From NCBI GenBank assembly GCA_963680875.1, contig OY804588.1:91878233-91942232 (forward strand): a stretch of 64,000 bases of DNA, in the 5' to 3' direction. The notes under the pieces were generated by a model that did not search any database, was not told where the DNA came from, and saw only the letters and a list, made by a program, of their open reading frames with translations. Below, in pieces: positions 13,201-28,200 of the stretch (positions within the stretch are counted from its first letter, which is position 1; each line of letters starts with the position of its first letter). Both the position numbers and the translations under genes were made by a program. The DNA is from Bathymodiolus brooksi (Eukaryota; Mollusca; Bivalvia; Mytilida; Modiolidae).

Positions 13201-16200
13201 AAATGTTGGGATTAGATCTAAAGCTCAAGTAGTAATCGACATATTGTACAGTTGTCCCCCCTTATTATAAGGCCACTCTCACCACACTTCTCTGTCCACC
13301 TCTTATAAGGCCACTCTCACCAAAGGCCACACTTCTCTGTCCACCTCTTATAAGGCCACTCTCACCAAAGGCCACACTTCTCTGTCCACCTCTTATAAGG
13401 CCATCCTTTTTACAAGGCCTTTGAATGGGTGTTCTTATTAGAGAGGAGCTAGTGTACATTATTCATACCTTGTTTCTAAATTTATAATTTTCTTATTGAT
13501 CAGTCAATCAATCAATCAATCAGTGCTAATCACGTCTTGCCCTACTTCCAAATTAGAGAGAGAAGTGTCTTGTCTTTCAAAGGCTCACAGGGAGTTATAG
13601 AAGAGCAATTAATACTTCTAGGAAAAGTTAAATTGTAGCATCATTTCAAAACCTTTATATAGGTTACAAAGCTTTTTAGCAACAAAGTGGAACTCAACTA
13701 TTAGACTGAATAGCTGTCGGGCATACAGGCCAGCCACATCAATGTTTTGTTTCTGAGTTTCTGAAATCCAATTAAAAAAAAATCTGACTTGATCATTCTA
13801 AGAGTTGTTCCCCTTGATTATGCAAAAAATGATGTTTTTTTTGGCATAATCTCAAGGTTTTGATATAATTTTTTTTTATATTTAGATGGATAGGTTTGAT
13901 TGTATATTCCTGACTTATTTATTTTCTGTCCCAAGTTGATGAAAATAAAATACAGTAGAACTTCGGAGGCTCGAACTCGAAGGGACTGTCAAAATGTGTT
14001 CGAGCTATCGGAAGTTCGAGCCACTGAGGTCCCGTAATTACAGAGAAAAAAAATGTGATTCTGACCCGGGACAGTTTCACTACGCTTTGATAACTAGTGC
14101 ACACTACCATGGACCTTTGTCGTAAAAATATTTAATCCTTTAGAAAGTTCTCAAAGACTACGACTTCTGAATACCTCTTTGGTATCTTCAAACGTTCCTT
14201 AGAAACGTTTTTTTCACTTTGTTCGCAATTTATTTTATATACAGGAAATATGAGGTCGGGTATTAACAGTTGGATCGATATCGGTATAATGCTTGAAAAT
14301 TCAGATATATATTTCTAATGGCCAATTTTCAGATTTTAGCCAATGATCATTTTCTTTTTTTTTATTTGAATTTGAAGCAATTATATTTGTTTCTTTGGTA
14401 TTATATATAGACATAAAAACTCAGGTTAATCGGAATTTCACTACTAGTACATTTCTATTTTTTGGGTATTTAGATTAACCTTGAGATCACGTTTGATATT
14501 ATTAAATTCCAGCAACTATAAAAATTAAAATAAACCACTCAATAATACTAATTCATGTAATAACAATTTTGGATATTGTTTTAATAAACTTTATTACGAT
14601 TGTAAACATTTGATTGTTTTAATTATTGTAAATTAAATTAGTATAGGCTCGGCTTGGTACAATCAGTGACATGTGTCTCGGGTTCAATAATCGTTCTTTA
14701 TTTCTCGTAATTAACCTTTTAATAATCAAGCCACAGCTGAATTTAATGACTAATTAACACAAATTATGACAAATTTATCCCTCTACCTGTAATCGTTAAG
14801 TAAACAATTATCTGTCAGTAATATGACATTTATCACAACTTGCGGTAAGCACATTCAACCGTAACATACCTCTGTCAATTAAATTGCAATGTTCAAGTTT
14901 GGCATGGTAAAACTCGTGATTTTATTATTGACAGGACCATTTATTGAGTTCGACTGTTCGAGGTATCGGTGTTCGAGCGAAAAGGGTTATTTTTACTTAG
15001 AAAAATAAAGAAAATTGACAGGACTTTCAAATCAGTTCGACCCATCTGAGTTTGAGGGACTGAAGTTTGACTGTATATAAAAATTGAGAGTAATCATTAA
15101 AAATTGTATTGTGTTTTAGGTTCTGGATTTTGTAAAATTAACTGTACAAGCACAGAAGGTAAACCTAATGTCAGTTAATTCTCCCAAGAAGTCTGTAAAT
15201 ACTTACACTATACCAGTGGATAATAAACTACAGGAATTTACTGTATCTGTCACTGGTAAAGCTCCTGAGATAAAACTGTGGGCTCCAGGTCAAGGTAAGA
15301 TAACTGTCACTGGTAAAGCTCTTGATATAAAACACAGGTACTTGTGGACAGGACCCTATGTTGCTCCCTTTTTTTTTTTTTTTTTTTTTTTTCTTTTTTT
15401 TGAAGATATAAGTTAGAAGGTAAGTCACTCTTCTTTGTTTACATTGAGGGACTTGTTGTGCATTCATCTTAAATTTAGTGAATAAAAAAGGTCTACCTGT
15501 CTGGAAATTGGCTTATTCCTTCTCTGTATATATTATTCTCCCTGAAAACACACATCAATATTTATTTGCAGCAGCTGACAACTCTCCATGGAACATTTTC
15601 CACTCGCAATTTGCGATTTTCAGACGACATTTTTGAAAACTAGAATTAAAGCTACGGAAGTGTGATATTAGCGACATCTGCTGGTCATTTCAAATATTGA
15701 CGATACGGTAAAACGCGAGAGTTCCGGGTAAAAAGTTCGGGAATTTTTTGGTGCAAAATTTAATTTTACCCGGAACTCTCGCCAATTTCCAGACAGGTAG
15801 GCCTTTTTTATTCACTAAATTTAAGATGAATGCACAACAAGTACCCCAATGTAAACAAAGAAGAGTGACTTACCTTCTAACTTATATCATGTCAGAAACC
15901 CTGCATGGATAGAAACTACTGTTTGATTGTATTTATTGTATATATGTCATACAGTGATACATAGAAAGTTGCAAAATGTTGTTTATATGAAAAAAAGTTG
16001 ATGTTCAACAAAAAAAAAAAAAAAAAAAAGGGGGGGGGGGGGCAACATCTTAAAAAAAAAAAAAAGGGAGCAACATAGGGTCCTGTCCACAAGTACCTGT
16101 GATATAAAACTGTGGGCTCCAGGTCAAGGTAAGATATCTGTCAGTGGTAAAGCTCCTGATATAAAACTGTGGGCTCCAGGACAAGGTAAGATATCTGTCC

Positions 16201-19200
16201 GTGGTAAAGCTCATGATATAAAACTGTGGGCTCCAGGTCAAGGTAAGATATCTGTCACTGGTAAAGCTCCTGATATAAAACTGGGCTCCAGGTCCAGGTA
16301 AGATATCTGTCAGTGGTAAAGCTCCTGAGATAAAACTATGGGCTCCAGGACAAGGTAAGATATCTGTCAGTGGTAAAGCTCCTGATATAAAACTGTGGAC
16401 TCCAGGACAAGGTAAGATATCTGTCAGTGGTAAAGCTCCTGATATAAAACTGTGGGCTCCAGGACAAGGTAAGATATCTGTCCGTGGTAAAGCTCATGAT
16501 ATAAAACTGTGGGCTCCAGGTCAAGGTAAGATATCTGTCAGTGGTAAAGCTCCTGATATAAAACTGGGCTCCAGGTCCAGGTAAGATATCTGTCAGTGGT
16601 AAAGCTCCTGATATAAAACTGTGGGCTCCAGGACAAGGTAAGATATCTGTCAGTTGTAAAGCTCCTGATATAAAACTGTGGGCTCCAGGACAAGGTAAGA
16701 TATCTGTCAGTGGTAAAGCTCCTGATATAAAACTGTGGGCTCCAGGTCAAGGTAAGATATCTGTCAGTGGTAAAGCTCCTGAGATAAAACTATGGGCTCG
16801 AGGACAAGGTAAGATATCTGTCAGTGGTAAAGCTCCTGATATAAAACTGTGGACTCCAGGACAAGGTAAGATATCTGTCAGTGGTAAAGCTCCTGATATA
16901 AAACTGTGGGCTCCAGGACAAGGTAAGATATCTGTCAGTGGTAAAGCTCATGATATAAAACTGTGGGCTCCAGGTCAAGGTAAGATATCTGTCACTGGTA
17001 AAGCTCCTGATATAAAACTGGGCTCCAGGTCCAGGTAAGATATCTGTCAGTGGTAAAGCTCCTGATATAAAACTGTGGGCTCCAGGACAAGGTAAGATAT
17101 CTGTCAGTTGTAAAGCTCCTGATATAAAACTGTGGGCTCCAGGACAAGGTAAGATATCTGTCAGTGGTAAAGCTCCTGATATAAAACTGTGGGCTCCAGG
17201 TCAAGGTAAGATATCTGTCAGTGGTAAAGCTCCTGAGATAAAACTATGGGCTCCAGGACAAGGTAAGATATCTGTCAGTGGTAAAGCTCCTGATATAAAA
17301 CTGTGGTCTCCAGGACAAGGTAAGATATCTGTCAGTGGTAAAGCTCCTGATATAAAACTGTGGGCTCCAGGTCCAGGTAAGATATCTGTCAGTGGTAAAG
17401 CTCATGATATAAAACTTTGGGCTCCAGGTCAAGGTAAGATATTTGTCAGTGGTAAAGCTCCTGATATAAAACTGTGGGCTCCAGTTCAAGGTAAGATATC
17501 TGTCAGTGGTAAAACTCCTGATATAAAACTAGGCTCTAGGTCTAGGTAAGATATCTGTCAGTGCTAAAGCTCCTGATATAAAACTATGGTCTCCAGGACA
17601 AGGTAAGATATCTGTCCGTGGTAAAGCTCCTGATATAAAACTGTGGGCTCCAGGACAAGGTAAGATATCTGTCAGTGGTAAAGCTCCTGAGATAAAACTG
17701 TGGGCTCCAGGACAAGGTAAGATATCTGTCAGTGGTAAAGCTCCTGAGATAAAACTGTGGGCTCCAGGACAAGGTAAGATATCTGTCAGTGGTAAAGCTC
17801 CTGATATAAAACTGTGGGCTCCAGGTCAAGGTAAGATATCTATCAGTGGTAAAGCTCCTGAGATAAAACTTTGGGTTCCAGGTCAAGGTAAGATATCTGT
17901 CAGTGGTAAAGCTCCTGAGATAAAACTGTGGGCTCCAGGACAAGGTAAGATATCTGTCAGTGGTAAAGCTCCTGATATAAAACTGTGGGCTCCAGGACAA
18001 GGTAAGATATCTGTCAGTGGTAAAGCTCCTGATATAAAACTGTGGTCTCCAGGACAAGGTAAGATATCTGTCAGTGGTAAAGCTCCTGAGATAAAACTAT
18101 GGGCTCCAGGACAAGGTAAGATATCTGTCAGTGGTAAAGCTCCTGATATAAAACTGTGGTCTCCAGGACAAGGTAAGATATCTGTCAGTGGTAAAGCTCC
18201 TGATATAAAACTGTGGGCTCCAGGTCAAGGTAAGATATCTGTCAGTGGTAAAGCTCATGATATAAAACTTTGGGCTCCAGGTCAAGGTAAGATATTTGTC
18301 AGTGGTAAAGCTCCTGAGATAAAACTGTGGGCTCCAGTTCAAGGTAAGATATCTGTCAGTGGTAAAACTCCTGATATAAAACTAGGCTCTAGGTCTAGGT
18401 AAGATATCTGTCAGTGCTAAAGCTCCTGATATAAAACTATGGTCTCCAGGACAAGGTAAGATATCTGTCAGTGGTAAAGCTCCTGATATAAAACTGTGGG
18501 CTCCAGGACAAGGTAAGATATCTGTCAGTGGTAAAGCTCCTGAGATAAAACTGTGGGCTCCAGGACAAGTAAGATATCTGTCAGTGGTAAAGCTCCTGAG
18601 ATAAAACTGTGGGCTCCAGAACAAGGTAAGATATCTGTCAGTGGTAAAGCTCCTGATATAAAACTGTGGGCTCCAGGTCAAGGTAAGATATCTATCAGTG
18701 GTAAAGCTCCTGAGATAAAACTGTGGGTTCCAGGTCAAGGTAAAATATCTGTCAGTGGTAAAGCTCCTGAGATAAAACTGTGGGCTCCAGGACAAGGTAA
18801 GATATCTGTCAGTGGTAAAGCTCCTGATATAAAACTGTGGGCTCCAGGACAAGGTAAGATATCTGTCAGTGGTAAAGCTCCTGATATAAAACTGTGGTCT
18901 CCAGGACAAGGTAAGATATCTGTCAGTGGTAAAGCTCCTGATATAAAACTGTGGTCTCCAGGACAAGGTAAGATATCTGTCAGTGGTAAAGCTCCCAATA
19001 TAAAACTGTGGGCTCCAGGACAAGGTAAGATATCTGTCAGTGGTAAAGCTCCTGAGATAAAACTGTGGGCTCCAGGACAAGGTAAGATATCTGTCAGTGG
19101 TAAAGCTCCTGATATAAAACTGTGGGCTCCAGGTCAAGGTAAGATATCTGTCAGTGGTAAAGCTCATGATATAAAACTGTGGGCTCCAGGTCAAGGTAAG

Positions 19201-22200
19201 ATATATATAGAATGTATAAAACTTTGGGCTCCAGGTCAAGGTAAGATATATATAGAATGTATAAAACGTTGGGCTCCAGGTCAAGGTAAGATATATATAG
19301 AATGTATAAAACTTTGGGCTCCAGGTCAAGGTAAGATATATATAGAATGTATAAAACTTTAGGCTCCAGGTCAAGGTAAGATATATATAGAATGTATAAA
19401 ACTTTGGGCTCCAGGTCAAGGTAAGATATATATAGAATGTATAAAACTTTGGGCTCCAGGTCAAGGTAAGATATATATAGAATGTATAAAACTTTGGGCT
19501 CCAGGTCAAGGTAAGATATATATAGAATGTATAAAACTTTGGGCTCCAGGTCAAGGTAAGATATATATAAAATGTATAAAACTTTGGGCTCCAGGTCAAG
19601 GTAAGATATATATAGAATGTATAAAACTTTGGGCTCCAGGTCAAGGTAAGATATATATATAGAATGTATAAAACTTTGGGCTCCAGGTCAAGGTAAGATA
19701 TATATAGAATGTATAAAACTTTGGGCTCCAGGTCAAGGTAAGATATATATAGAATGTATAAAACTTTGGGCTCCAGGTCAAGGTAAGATATATATAGAAT
19801 GTATAAAACTTTGGGCTCCAGGTCAAGGTAAGATATATATAGAATGTATAAAACTTTGGGCTCCAGGTCAAGGTAAGATATATATAAAATGTATAAAACT
19901 TTGGGCTCCAGGTCAAGGTAAGATATATATAGAATGTATAAAACTTTGGGCTCCAGGTCAAGGTAAGATATATATAGAATGTATAAAACTTTGGGCTCCA
20001 GGTCAAGGTAAGATATATATAGAATGTATAAAACTTTGGGCTCCAGGTCAAGGTAAGATATATATAGAATGTATAAAACTTTGGGCTCCAGGTCAAGGTA
20101 AGATATATATAGAATGTATAAAACTTTGGGCTCCAGGTCAAGGTAAGATATATATAAAATGTATAAAACTTTGGGCTCCAGGTCAAGGTAAGATATATAT
20201 AGAATGTATAAAACTTTGGGCTCCAGGTCAAGGTAAGATATATATAGAATGTATAAAACTTTGGGCTCCAGGTCAAGGTAAGATATATATAGAATGTATA
20301 AAACTTTGGGCTCCAGGTCAAGGTAAGATATATATAGAATGTATAAAACTTTGGGCTCCAGGTCAAGGTAAGATATATATAGAATGTATAAAACTTTGGG
20401 CTCCAGGTCAAGGTAAGATATATATAGAATGTATAAAACTTTGGGCTCCAGGTCAAGGTAAGATATATATAGAATGTATAAAACTTTGGGCTCCAGGTCA
20501 AGGTAAGATATATATAGAGTGTATAAAACTTTGGGCTCCAGGTCAAGGTAAGATATATATAAAATGTATAAAACTTTGGGCTCCAGGTCAAGGTAAGATA
20601 TATATAGAATGTATAAAACTTTGGGCTCCAGGTCAAGGTAAGATATATATAGAATGTATAAAACTTTGGGCTCCAGGTCAAGGTAAGATATATATAAAAT
20701 GTATAAAACTTTGGGCTCTATTGATGTCGCCTTCATGAAGCCAATTTTTACAAGAAATAATCTGCTTCTGCTTCTAATTCCAGAAATCGTGTCAGTGGTG
20801 TAATGGTTTGCGTGCTCGCCTCGAGTGCGGTAGATCGTGGGGTCGAGCCCCGGCCCTGTCCGTACAACCCAAAAACTATAAAATTGGTATTTGTTGCTTC
20901 TTCGCTAAGCACGCTGCATTCAAGAGTAAGAACAGAGACTAGTTGGCTCAGAATCAGAATAATATGTCCGACAGTTGTTTCAGTGAGTTAGCACTATAAA
21001 TCCAACTCAGCATGTTGGTCTAGAACAAAGAGGACATCATCATCATCTCATTGAAAATCAACTTGCTATCACCATGATATAGCTGAAAAATTGCTGATTT
21101 GTCGTTAAACAATAATAACTCGCTCACTCTAGATCTCATCTACCTTCTTTTAGAAAAATATACATATTTAGAAAGTGACGGCAGTTATGAAGGACAAGAC
21201 AGATATCACTAGTATATTGCACAGAGTCGGATTCTTGTGATAATGTGTGTTGAAACTGTCGTCATAATGTGTTTGACATTACACTGAACAATAATTTTCA
21301 TGCTTACATTACAATGCAAAAATGTCCAAATTACCGATAAACTTATATAGAATACTCCTAAAAGAATACAGAGGGTGGTATTATTAAATATGAAAAATGT
21401 ATTGCCATTGCTGATGAAAAAAAAGGGAATCATTGATTGCTGAACTGAAACAGTTACATTTTTTACGATTTTGTAATTTTCTGATTGACTTTAAATTTTA
21501 GACGGAAAAAATATCTGTGGCTTGTGGTTAACATCACATGATGTTTCTCCTTCTTGACAACATAACCCATAATCAATAACCCATAATCAATAACTGATAA
21601 CCTATAATCAATAACTGATAACCTATAATCAATAACTGATAACCTATAACCATTAACTGATAACCAAGATAAATAATGGTTGAATGTTTTTATTATACCT
21701 ATCCAGAAAACGAGTTCACAGAAATTGATGGTCTTACGAATTTACTGGATTTGAAAAAGGTTAAAATTCAGAATGTAAGAGAACCTCGACTAGGAAATTG
21801 GAAGTTACAAGTCTCCAGTAACAGCTCACACACTGTCAGAGTTCATGGACTTAGTTCTGCCAACTTCTTCAATGGTTTTTCACGTAGACTGGTCACAGAC
21901 ATGTCGTCAACAACGTTAAGACCTCTTGCTGGTAAGAGTATACAGTTTATCAATAGTGTTACATATCTTTCGCAGTGTTAATCCACTCTATGGTACAATT
22001 ATACATTACATATATTGCCACATTTCGATGACCGTGAGTGAGTGAAGGTTAATCCACTCTTTGTTAATATGTGGTTGATCCACGATGCCACATTTTCTTG
22101 ACAATGTTAATCCATTCTTTGGTAATATTATGTGGTTGATCCACGATGCCACATTTTCTTGACAATGTTAATCCATTCTTTGGTAATAGTATGTGGTTGA

Positions 22201-25200
22201 TCCATGATGCCACATTTTCTTGACAATGTTAATCCATTCTTTGGTAATATTATGTGGTTGATCCACGATGCCACATTTTCTTGACAATGTTAATCCACTC
22301 TTTGGTAATAATTTTTTGGTTGATCCACGATGCCACATTTTCTTGACAATGTTAATCCATTCTTTGGTAATATTATGTGGTTGATCCACGATGCCACATT
22401 TTCTTGACAATGTTAATCCATTCTTTGGTAATATTATGTGGTTGATCCACGATGCCACATTTTCTTGACAATGTTAATCCATTCTTTGGTAATATTATGT
22501 GGTTGATCCACGATGCCACATTTTCTTGACAATGTTAATCCATTCTTTGGTAATATTATGTGGTTGATCCACGATGCCACATTTTCTTGACAATGTTAAT
22601 CCATTCTTTGGTAATATTATGTGGTTGATCCACGATGCCACATTTTCTTGACAATGTTAATCCATTCTTTGGTAATATTATGTGGTTGATCCACGATGCC
22701 ACATTTTCTTGACAATGTTAATCCATTCTTTGGTAATATTATGTGGTTGATCCACGATGCCACATTTTCTTGACAATGTTAATCCATTCTTTGGTAATAG
22801 TATGTGGTTGATCCACGATGCCACATTTTCTTGACAATGTTAATCCATTTTTTGGTAATATTATGTGGTTGATCCACGATGCCACATTTTCTTGACAATG
22901 TTAATCCATTCTTTGGTAATATTATGTGGTTGATCCATGATGCCACATTTTCTTGACAATGTTAATCCATTCTTTGGTAATATTATGTGGTTGATCCACG
23001 ATGCCACATTTTCTTGACAATGTTAATCCATTCTTTGGTAATATTATGTGGTTGATCCACGATGCCACATTTTCTTGACAATGTTAATCCATTCTTTGGT
23101 AATATTATGTGGTTGATCCACGATGCCACATTTTGTTGACAAGATTAATCCACTCTTTGGTAATATTATGTGGTTGATCCACGATGCCACATTTTCTTGA
23201 CAATGTTAATCCATTCTTTGGTAATATTATGTGGTTGATCCACGATGCCACATTTTCTTGACAATGTTAATCCATTCTTTGGTAATATTATGTGGTTGAT
23301 CCACGATGCCACATTTTCTTGACAATGTTAATCCATTTTTTTGGTAATATTATGTGGTTGATCCACGATGCCACATTTTCTTGACAATGTTAATCCATTC
23401 TTTGGTAATATTATGTGGTTGATCCACGATGCCACATTTTCTTGACAATGTTAATCCATTCTTTGGTAATATTATGTGGTTGATCCACAATGCCACATTT
23501 TCTTGACAATGTTAATCCATTCTTTGGTAATATTATGTGGTTGATCCACGATGCCACATTTTCTTGACAATGTTAATCAACTTGTTGGTAAGTTGATCCA
23601 CAATGTAACAGTTGATTGACTCATTGCTTTATTCCACATTCAGTAATGTTTCTTGGCAACCAGGCTTGGAGGAGAAAACCAGTATTACAGTATCAATTTA
23701 TTTGTGACAGGTCAGTGGTTTTTTCCGGGTCCTACGGTTTCCTTCACCAATAAAACTGATTGTCACGATATAACTGAAATATTGTTGAAAATGGCGTTAA
23801 GCACCATAAAACAAACAAAACAAACAACAAGCAACTGTACGAAAAAGAAAACTTCCTGAATTCCTGAATGTTTTGGTAGGGGCAGTTGGGTAAAAGCAGT
23901 TTTGATGTGTTGGTATTCTTACAGCAAACTCAAAAAAAATCATGGATAGCCTAATCCAGTGTATATCTCATGTATTGAGCTTGATATATATTTGTTTTTA
24001 TTGTAGGTGTTGAATCCTACGGTTTGGTGAATACCAGCGACATTGATTTACCGGCACAGCTATATGAGATGGAGTTATTAGATCTACAAGGAAACGTCTT
24101 AGCAAGATATCCACTCGTCAAAGATAAACTCAGAGATAACATTTACAGTATATCCAAATTTAAACCTCCGAAATCTTTCTTTTATTTAAAGGTGCGTTTT
24201 GTGTGGAATCTAAACATCATTGTTTCCAAATCGGGTTAGGGTTATGGTGTTTAACACCACCTTCAACAATATTTCAGTTATATCGTGGCAGCCAGTTTAA
24301 TTGGTGGAAGAGACTGGATTACCTAATGAAAACCACCAACCTGCTGCAAGTAACTGACAAATTTTATCACATAAATTTGTATCAAGTACACCTTGCCATG
24401 AGTGGGATTCGAACTCACAACTTTAGTGATGATAGACACGATGAAGACCATGACAAGTGAGTGACTATGTACTATCCTATGAAAATAATGATTGTGAGAC
24501 TATGAAAATGTTATTAAACTGCATTGCATGTTACAAGCTATCTGATTGGCAGAAAAAGATGATAACAATATTTATCATATCATTATATATTCTTGACATA
24601 AGGTCACTCACACATGACCTATAATGGGATTTCCTCATATCTCCCACGCCACAACATATTAGTTTTAAGGGGAACACGTGAGAGATCAGGACTGGGTTGT
24701 ACAAACATTAGTTTTAAGGGGAACACATGAGAGATCAGGACTGGGTTGTACAAACCTCAATTAAATTTAAAGGTCAATTAAGACTTAATTGACACTTAAA
24801 TCTACTTGGAATGTACATGAAATTAATCTACACTTCTTAAGGTTTAAATGAGACTTAAATGTAATTGAGGTTTGTGCAATCAGTCCTGAATTTTATTAGA
24901 TTGTGAAATATCATGCTATTAAGCAGCAATTGTTGTAATATATTCCATTGACAGGTAACAGGTATTGATGACGAAGGAAACTCTCTAGAGAGGTTGACAG
25001 CCACTGCTATTAGCTCTCGTAGTCCCACCAAACCACTTGTATATATGCCGGATATAACACGAGGATATTATGATACCACAACCTTCTTGACTTGTAGAGT
25101 TATCAGTGAAATTCCTTTTACGGTTCAGTGGTCCAGAAAACGAAAAGCCTTAGGATATGAACAACATTATAGGTAAAGTATATAGATATTACTTAATTAG

Positions 25201-28200
25201 CTTTCCTGACTTGTCATCAGTGTAATTCCTTTCACGGTCCAGTGGTCAAGGAATCGAAAAGCCTCAGGATATGAACAACATTATAGGTAGAGTATAAATG
25301 ATAGACTCAGTTCAGCATCCAGACTTTGTGCCCACTCCTCAAATCCGCATCCACTGACATCATCTCAAATCGCGTTCCGATTTAAGGGTATTCTAAAATC
25401 GGCGTCCTTTCCAAATTCTCAGATCTATTGCCGATTTATTGGTTAGGGTTAGGGCATACATCAGTGACGTCATTGGACATGGATTTGAGAAAGTGAGAAA
25501 CAGCCATAGATTTGAGAATTTGAAGGACATAGTTTTGAGAATTGAACACCGATTTGAGAATTTGAAAAAGGACATAGTTTTGAGAATTGGACACCGATTT
25601 GAGAATTTGAAAAAGGACATAGATTTAAGAATTGGTCGCCGATTTGAGAATTGGAAAAAAAGGACATTGACCTGAGATACAGATGTCTATGACGTAGAAA
25701 TTGGACATTGATCTGATTCTTACATATATACATTCCTAACTTGTCATGAGTAAAATTCCCTTTGCGGTCAAGTCGTCCAGGAAACATAAAGCCTTCAAGC
25801 CTTCATTAGTTTTCATTAGATATAAGTACCGTGATATATATTGGATCATGACCTAAGTATTGTGATATATTTTGGTTCATGACCTAAGTACCGTGATATA
25901 TATTGGATCATGACCTAAGTTAAGTAGCGTGATATATATTGGATCATGACCTAAGTACCGTGATATATATTGGATCATGACCTAAGTATTGTGATATATT
26001 TTGGATCATGACCTAAGTACCGTGATATATATTGGATCATGACCTAAGTTAAGTAGTGTGATATATATTGGATCATGACCTACAGTACACTCCAAGTGTA
26101 TCAACGATCAAACTCTCAGGTCCGACATATTCCTCCCAAAATGTCTGACAAATGTCCGACAAATTTGAGAGTCAACACTCTCTAAGTCCGACTATTTGGT
26201 CGGACATTTTGGTCGGACGTGAGAGTGGATATTAAAAGATTTTTTTTTAACCTTTCTCGAGGTGAATATGTCAAACATTTTGTGACCGATGCGTATTTGT
26301 AAGCTTACTTTCTTTCCGGTGTGTAGAATGTGCGGGTACGTATATACCCTAGTGTATTTTTACCTTGCACCATATTCGCGACAGGAAAGGTAGCTCCAAG
26401 GTCAATATTTGTCACGCTCGGGCACAACAGTCGTTTGATGCATAGGAGCACCTCATAATCAAAGAATTGTACAATAATTTCGAGTTACACCGTTTGTGTT
26501 TCTTTAATCTGTTTAATTTTAATAGATCTTTCTAGTACATTTAAATTTTACGATTACAATCGGAATGCTAGAAATATCGTAACTTTTCCGAAATCTAAAC
26601 TTTAAAATTATATACGCCGAGTCCAGCCCTGGCTTGGATTTCTCGAAAAAAGTTTTCTTAACAAACCAAATTAAATTTGAGTAAAAACTCGACTTAAGTT
26701 TGCGTTTTGACTTTGTTTGTTTGGAGAAATCATTGACGATTTAAAAAAAAAATATATGTTGTCACTTAAAACAGAGTCAGTGAGGCCGGTACGGCTGTGT
26801 ACATGAGTGAATAAGAGATAATTCTTTTGGAGTGTGATATCCATATAAAGGTGAAATAACGGATGCAAAAATCACTGGCTAAAGATACACAATATTCCGT
26901 TTACAAATATTTCAAGTCCCTATACTTGTTCATCTGTGACGGCAATATGTGTATTGAACTAGGTATTACAGCCAGCTTGATATGAATTAGCTCAGGTTAC
27001 AGGTGTCAATAATGGAAGGAACATCCTGTTGACACAAATTTCCAGGTGCCAGGGGGAGAACAATTATAATTAATTCTATTTAATGTTGTTGTTTTTTATT
27101 ACTATTTGTTTGTAGGTACATTTGCAATCATTGAAGTAAATTTAATTTGAGAGTCAACACTCTCTAAGTCCGACTATTTGGTCGGACGTGAGAGTGGATA
27201 TTTAAAGATTCTTTTTACATTTCTCGAGGTGAACATGTCAAACATTTTGTGATCGATGCATATTTGTAAGCGTACTTTCTTTCCGGTATGTAGAATGTCC
27301 GGTTACGTAAATACCCTGGTGTATTTCTACCTTGCACCATATTCGCGCCAGGAAAGGTAGCTCAAAGGTCAATATATAACTGAAATATTGTTGAAAAGTG
27401 ACGTTTAAACACACATAGCCTCATATAAATTATTGCAATAAAATATCGATTAAGTAACGAAATTGATATAAATTATTTTCCAGTATATTTAGTATAAAAA
27501 GCTTGTGCTACACGTTTACTGTGAGATGTATTGCAACCGCCATTTTTTACTACAATCACGTGCGCATGCTCGTGTTTGATGGAAAGCTATAGCTATATTT
27601 AGATATTTTGTGATAATAATTTTATATTGTAAATCGATCCACCCTGTGATTTTTTTCAACAAGATACATTTTTTATAGTATATATTTTATTATAAAATAC
27701 AATATTGAACTGATTTTCGCTAACACTTCAATCATTGAATATTGATTTTTTCGGATGTTGAATATTTTATCCCCAGATTTGCACCCCCTGTTAGTATACT
27801 TTTATTGCTTTATTTATTGCTTTATTTAAAAAAAAAATAACACCAAGAACATCGATGATACGAGTCTTCTTATTCAGAAATAAACCTACAGCAAAATAAA
27901 GGTATACATTTTTTGTACTGTAAACCAAATCGTCATTTTTATCTAGATTTATCGTCTTAAAAATACGGTACTCCTCTACTATACTAATTTGGATTAGGTG
28001 ATGGGAATTAGGTGCCATCATCAAAATAAAGATTAAAAAAATGTATTTCATGATAATGATGGCTGATTAAAATTGTTTGTCATGCATTAGCTGTCAGTTG
28101 TAATATACAGGATGTAACCAATATACAGGAAGAGCCCCTACTGTGAAGCCATCTATTTTGAGGAAAATAACAACCTGACCCTATTGTTAAATAAGAATAA

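Noticed and set aside
18382..20736. 784-codon minus-strand open frame, plus the 346-codon one at 19641-20681
   Set aside because: Arises from reading 57- and 45-bp repeats antisense to exon 4; no start context, no domain, only periodic residues.
20785..20860. Functional tRNA genes at 10200, 20785 and 36065
   Set aside because: Box A and B words are present but no cloverleaf with acceptor stem closes, and a shared SINE body follows each.
22034..23585. CRISPR-like array (also considered for the 31-, 34- and 38-bp arrays)
   Set aside because: Monomers are contiguous with no unique spacers, and the context is a eukaryotic intron.
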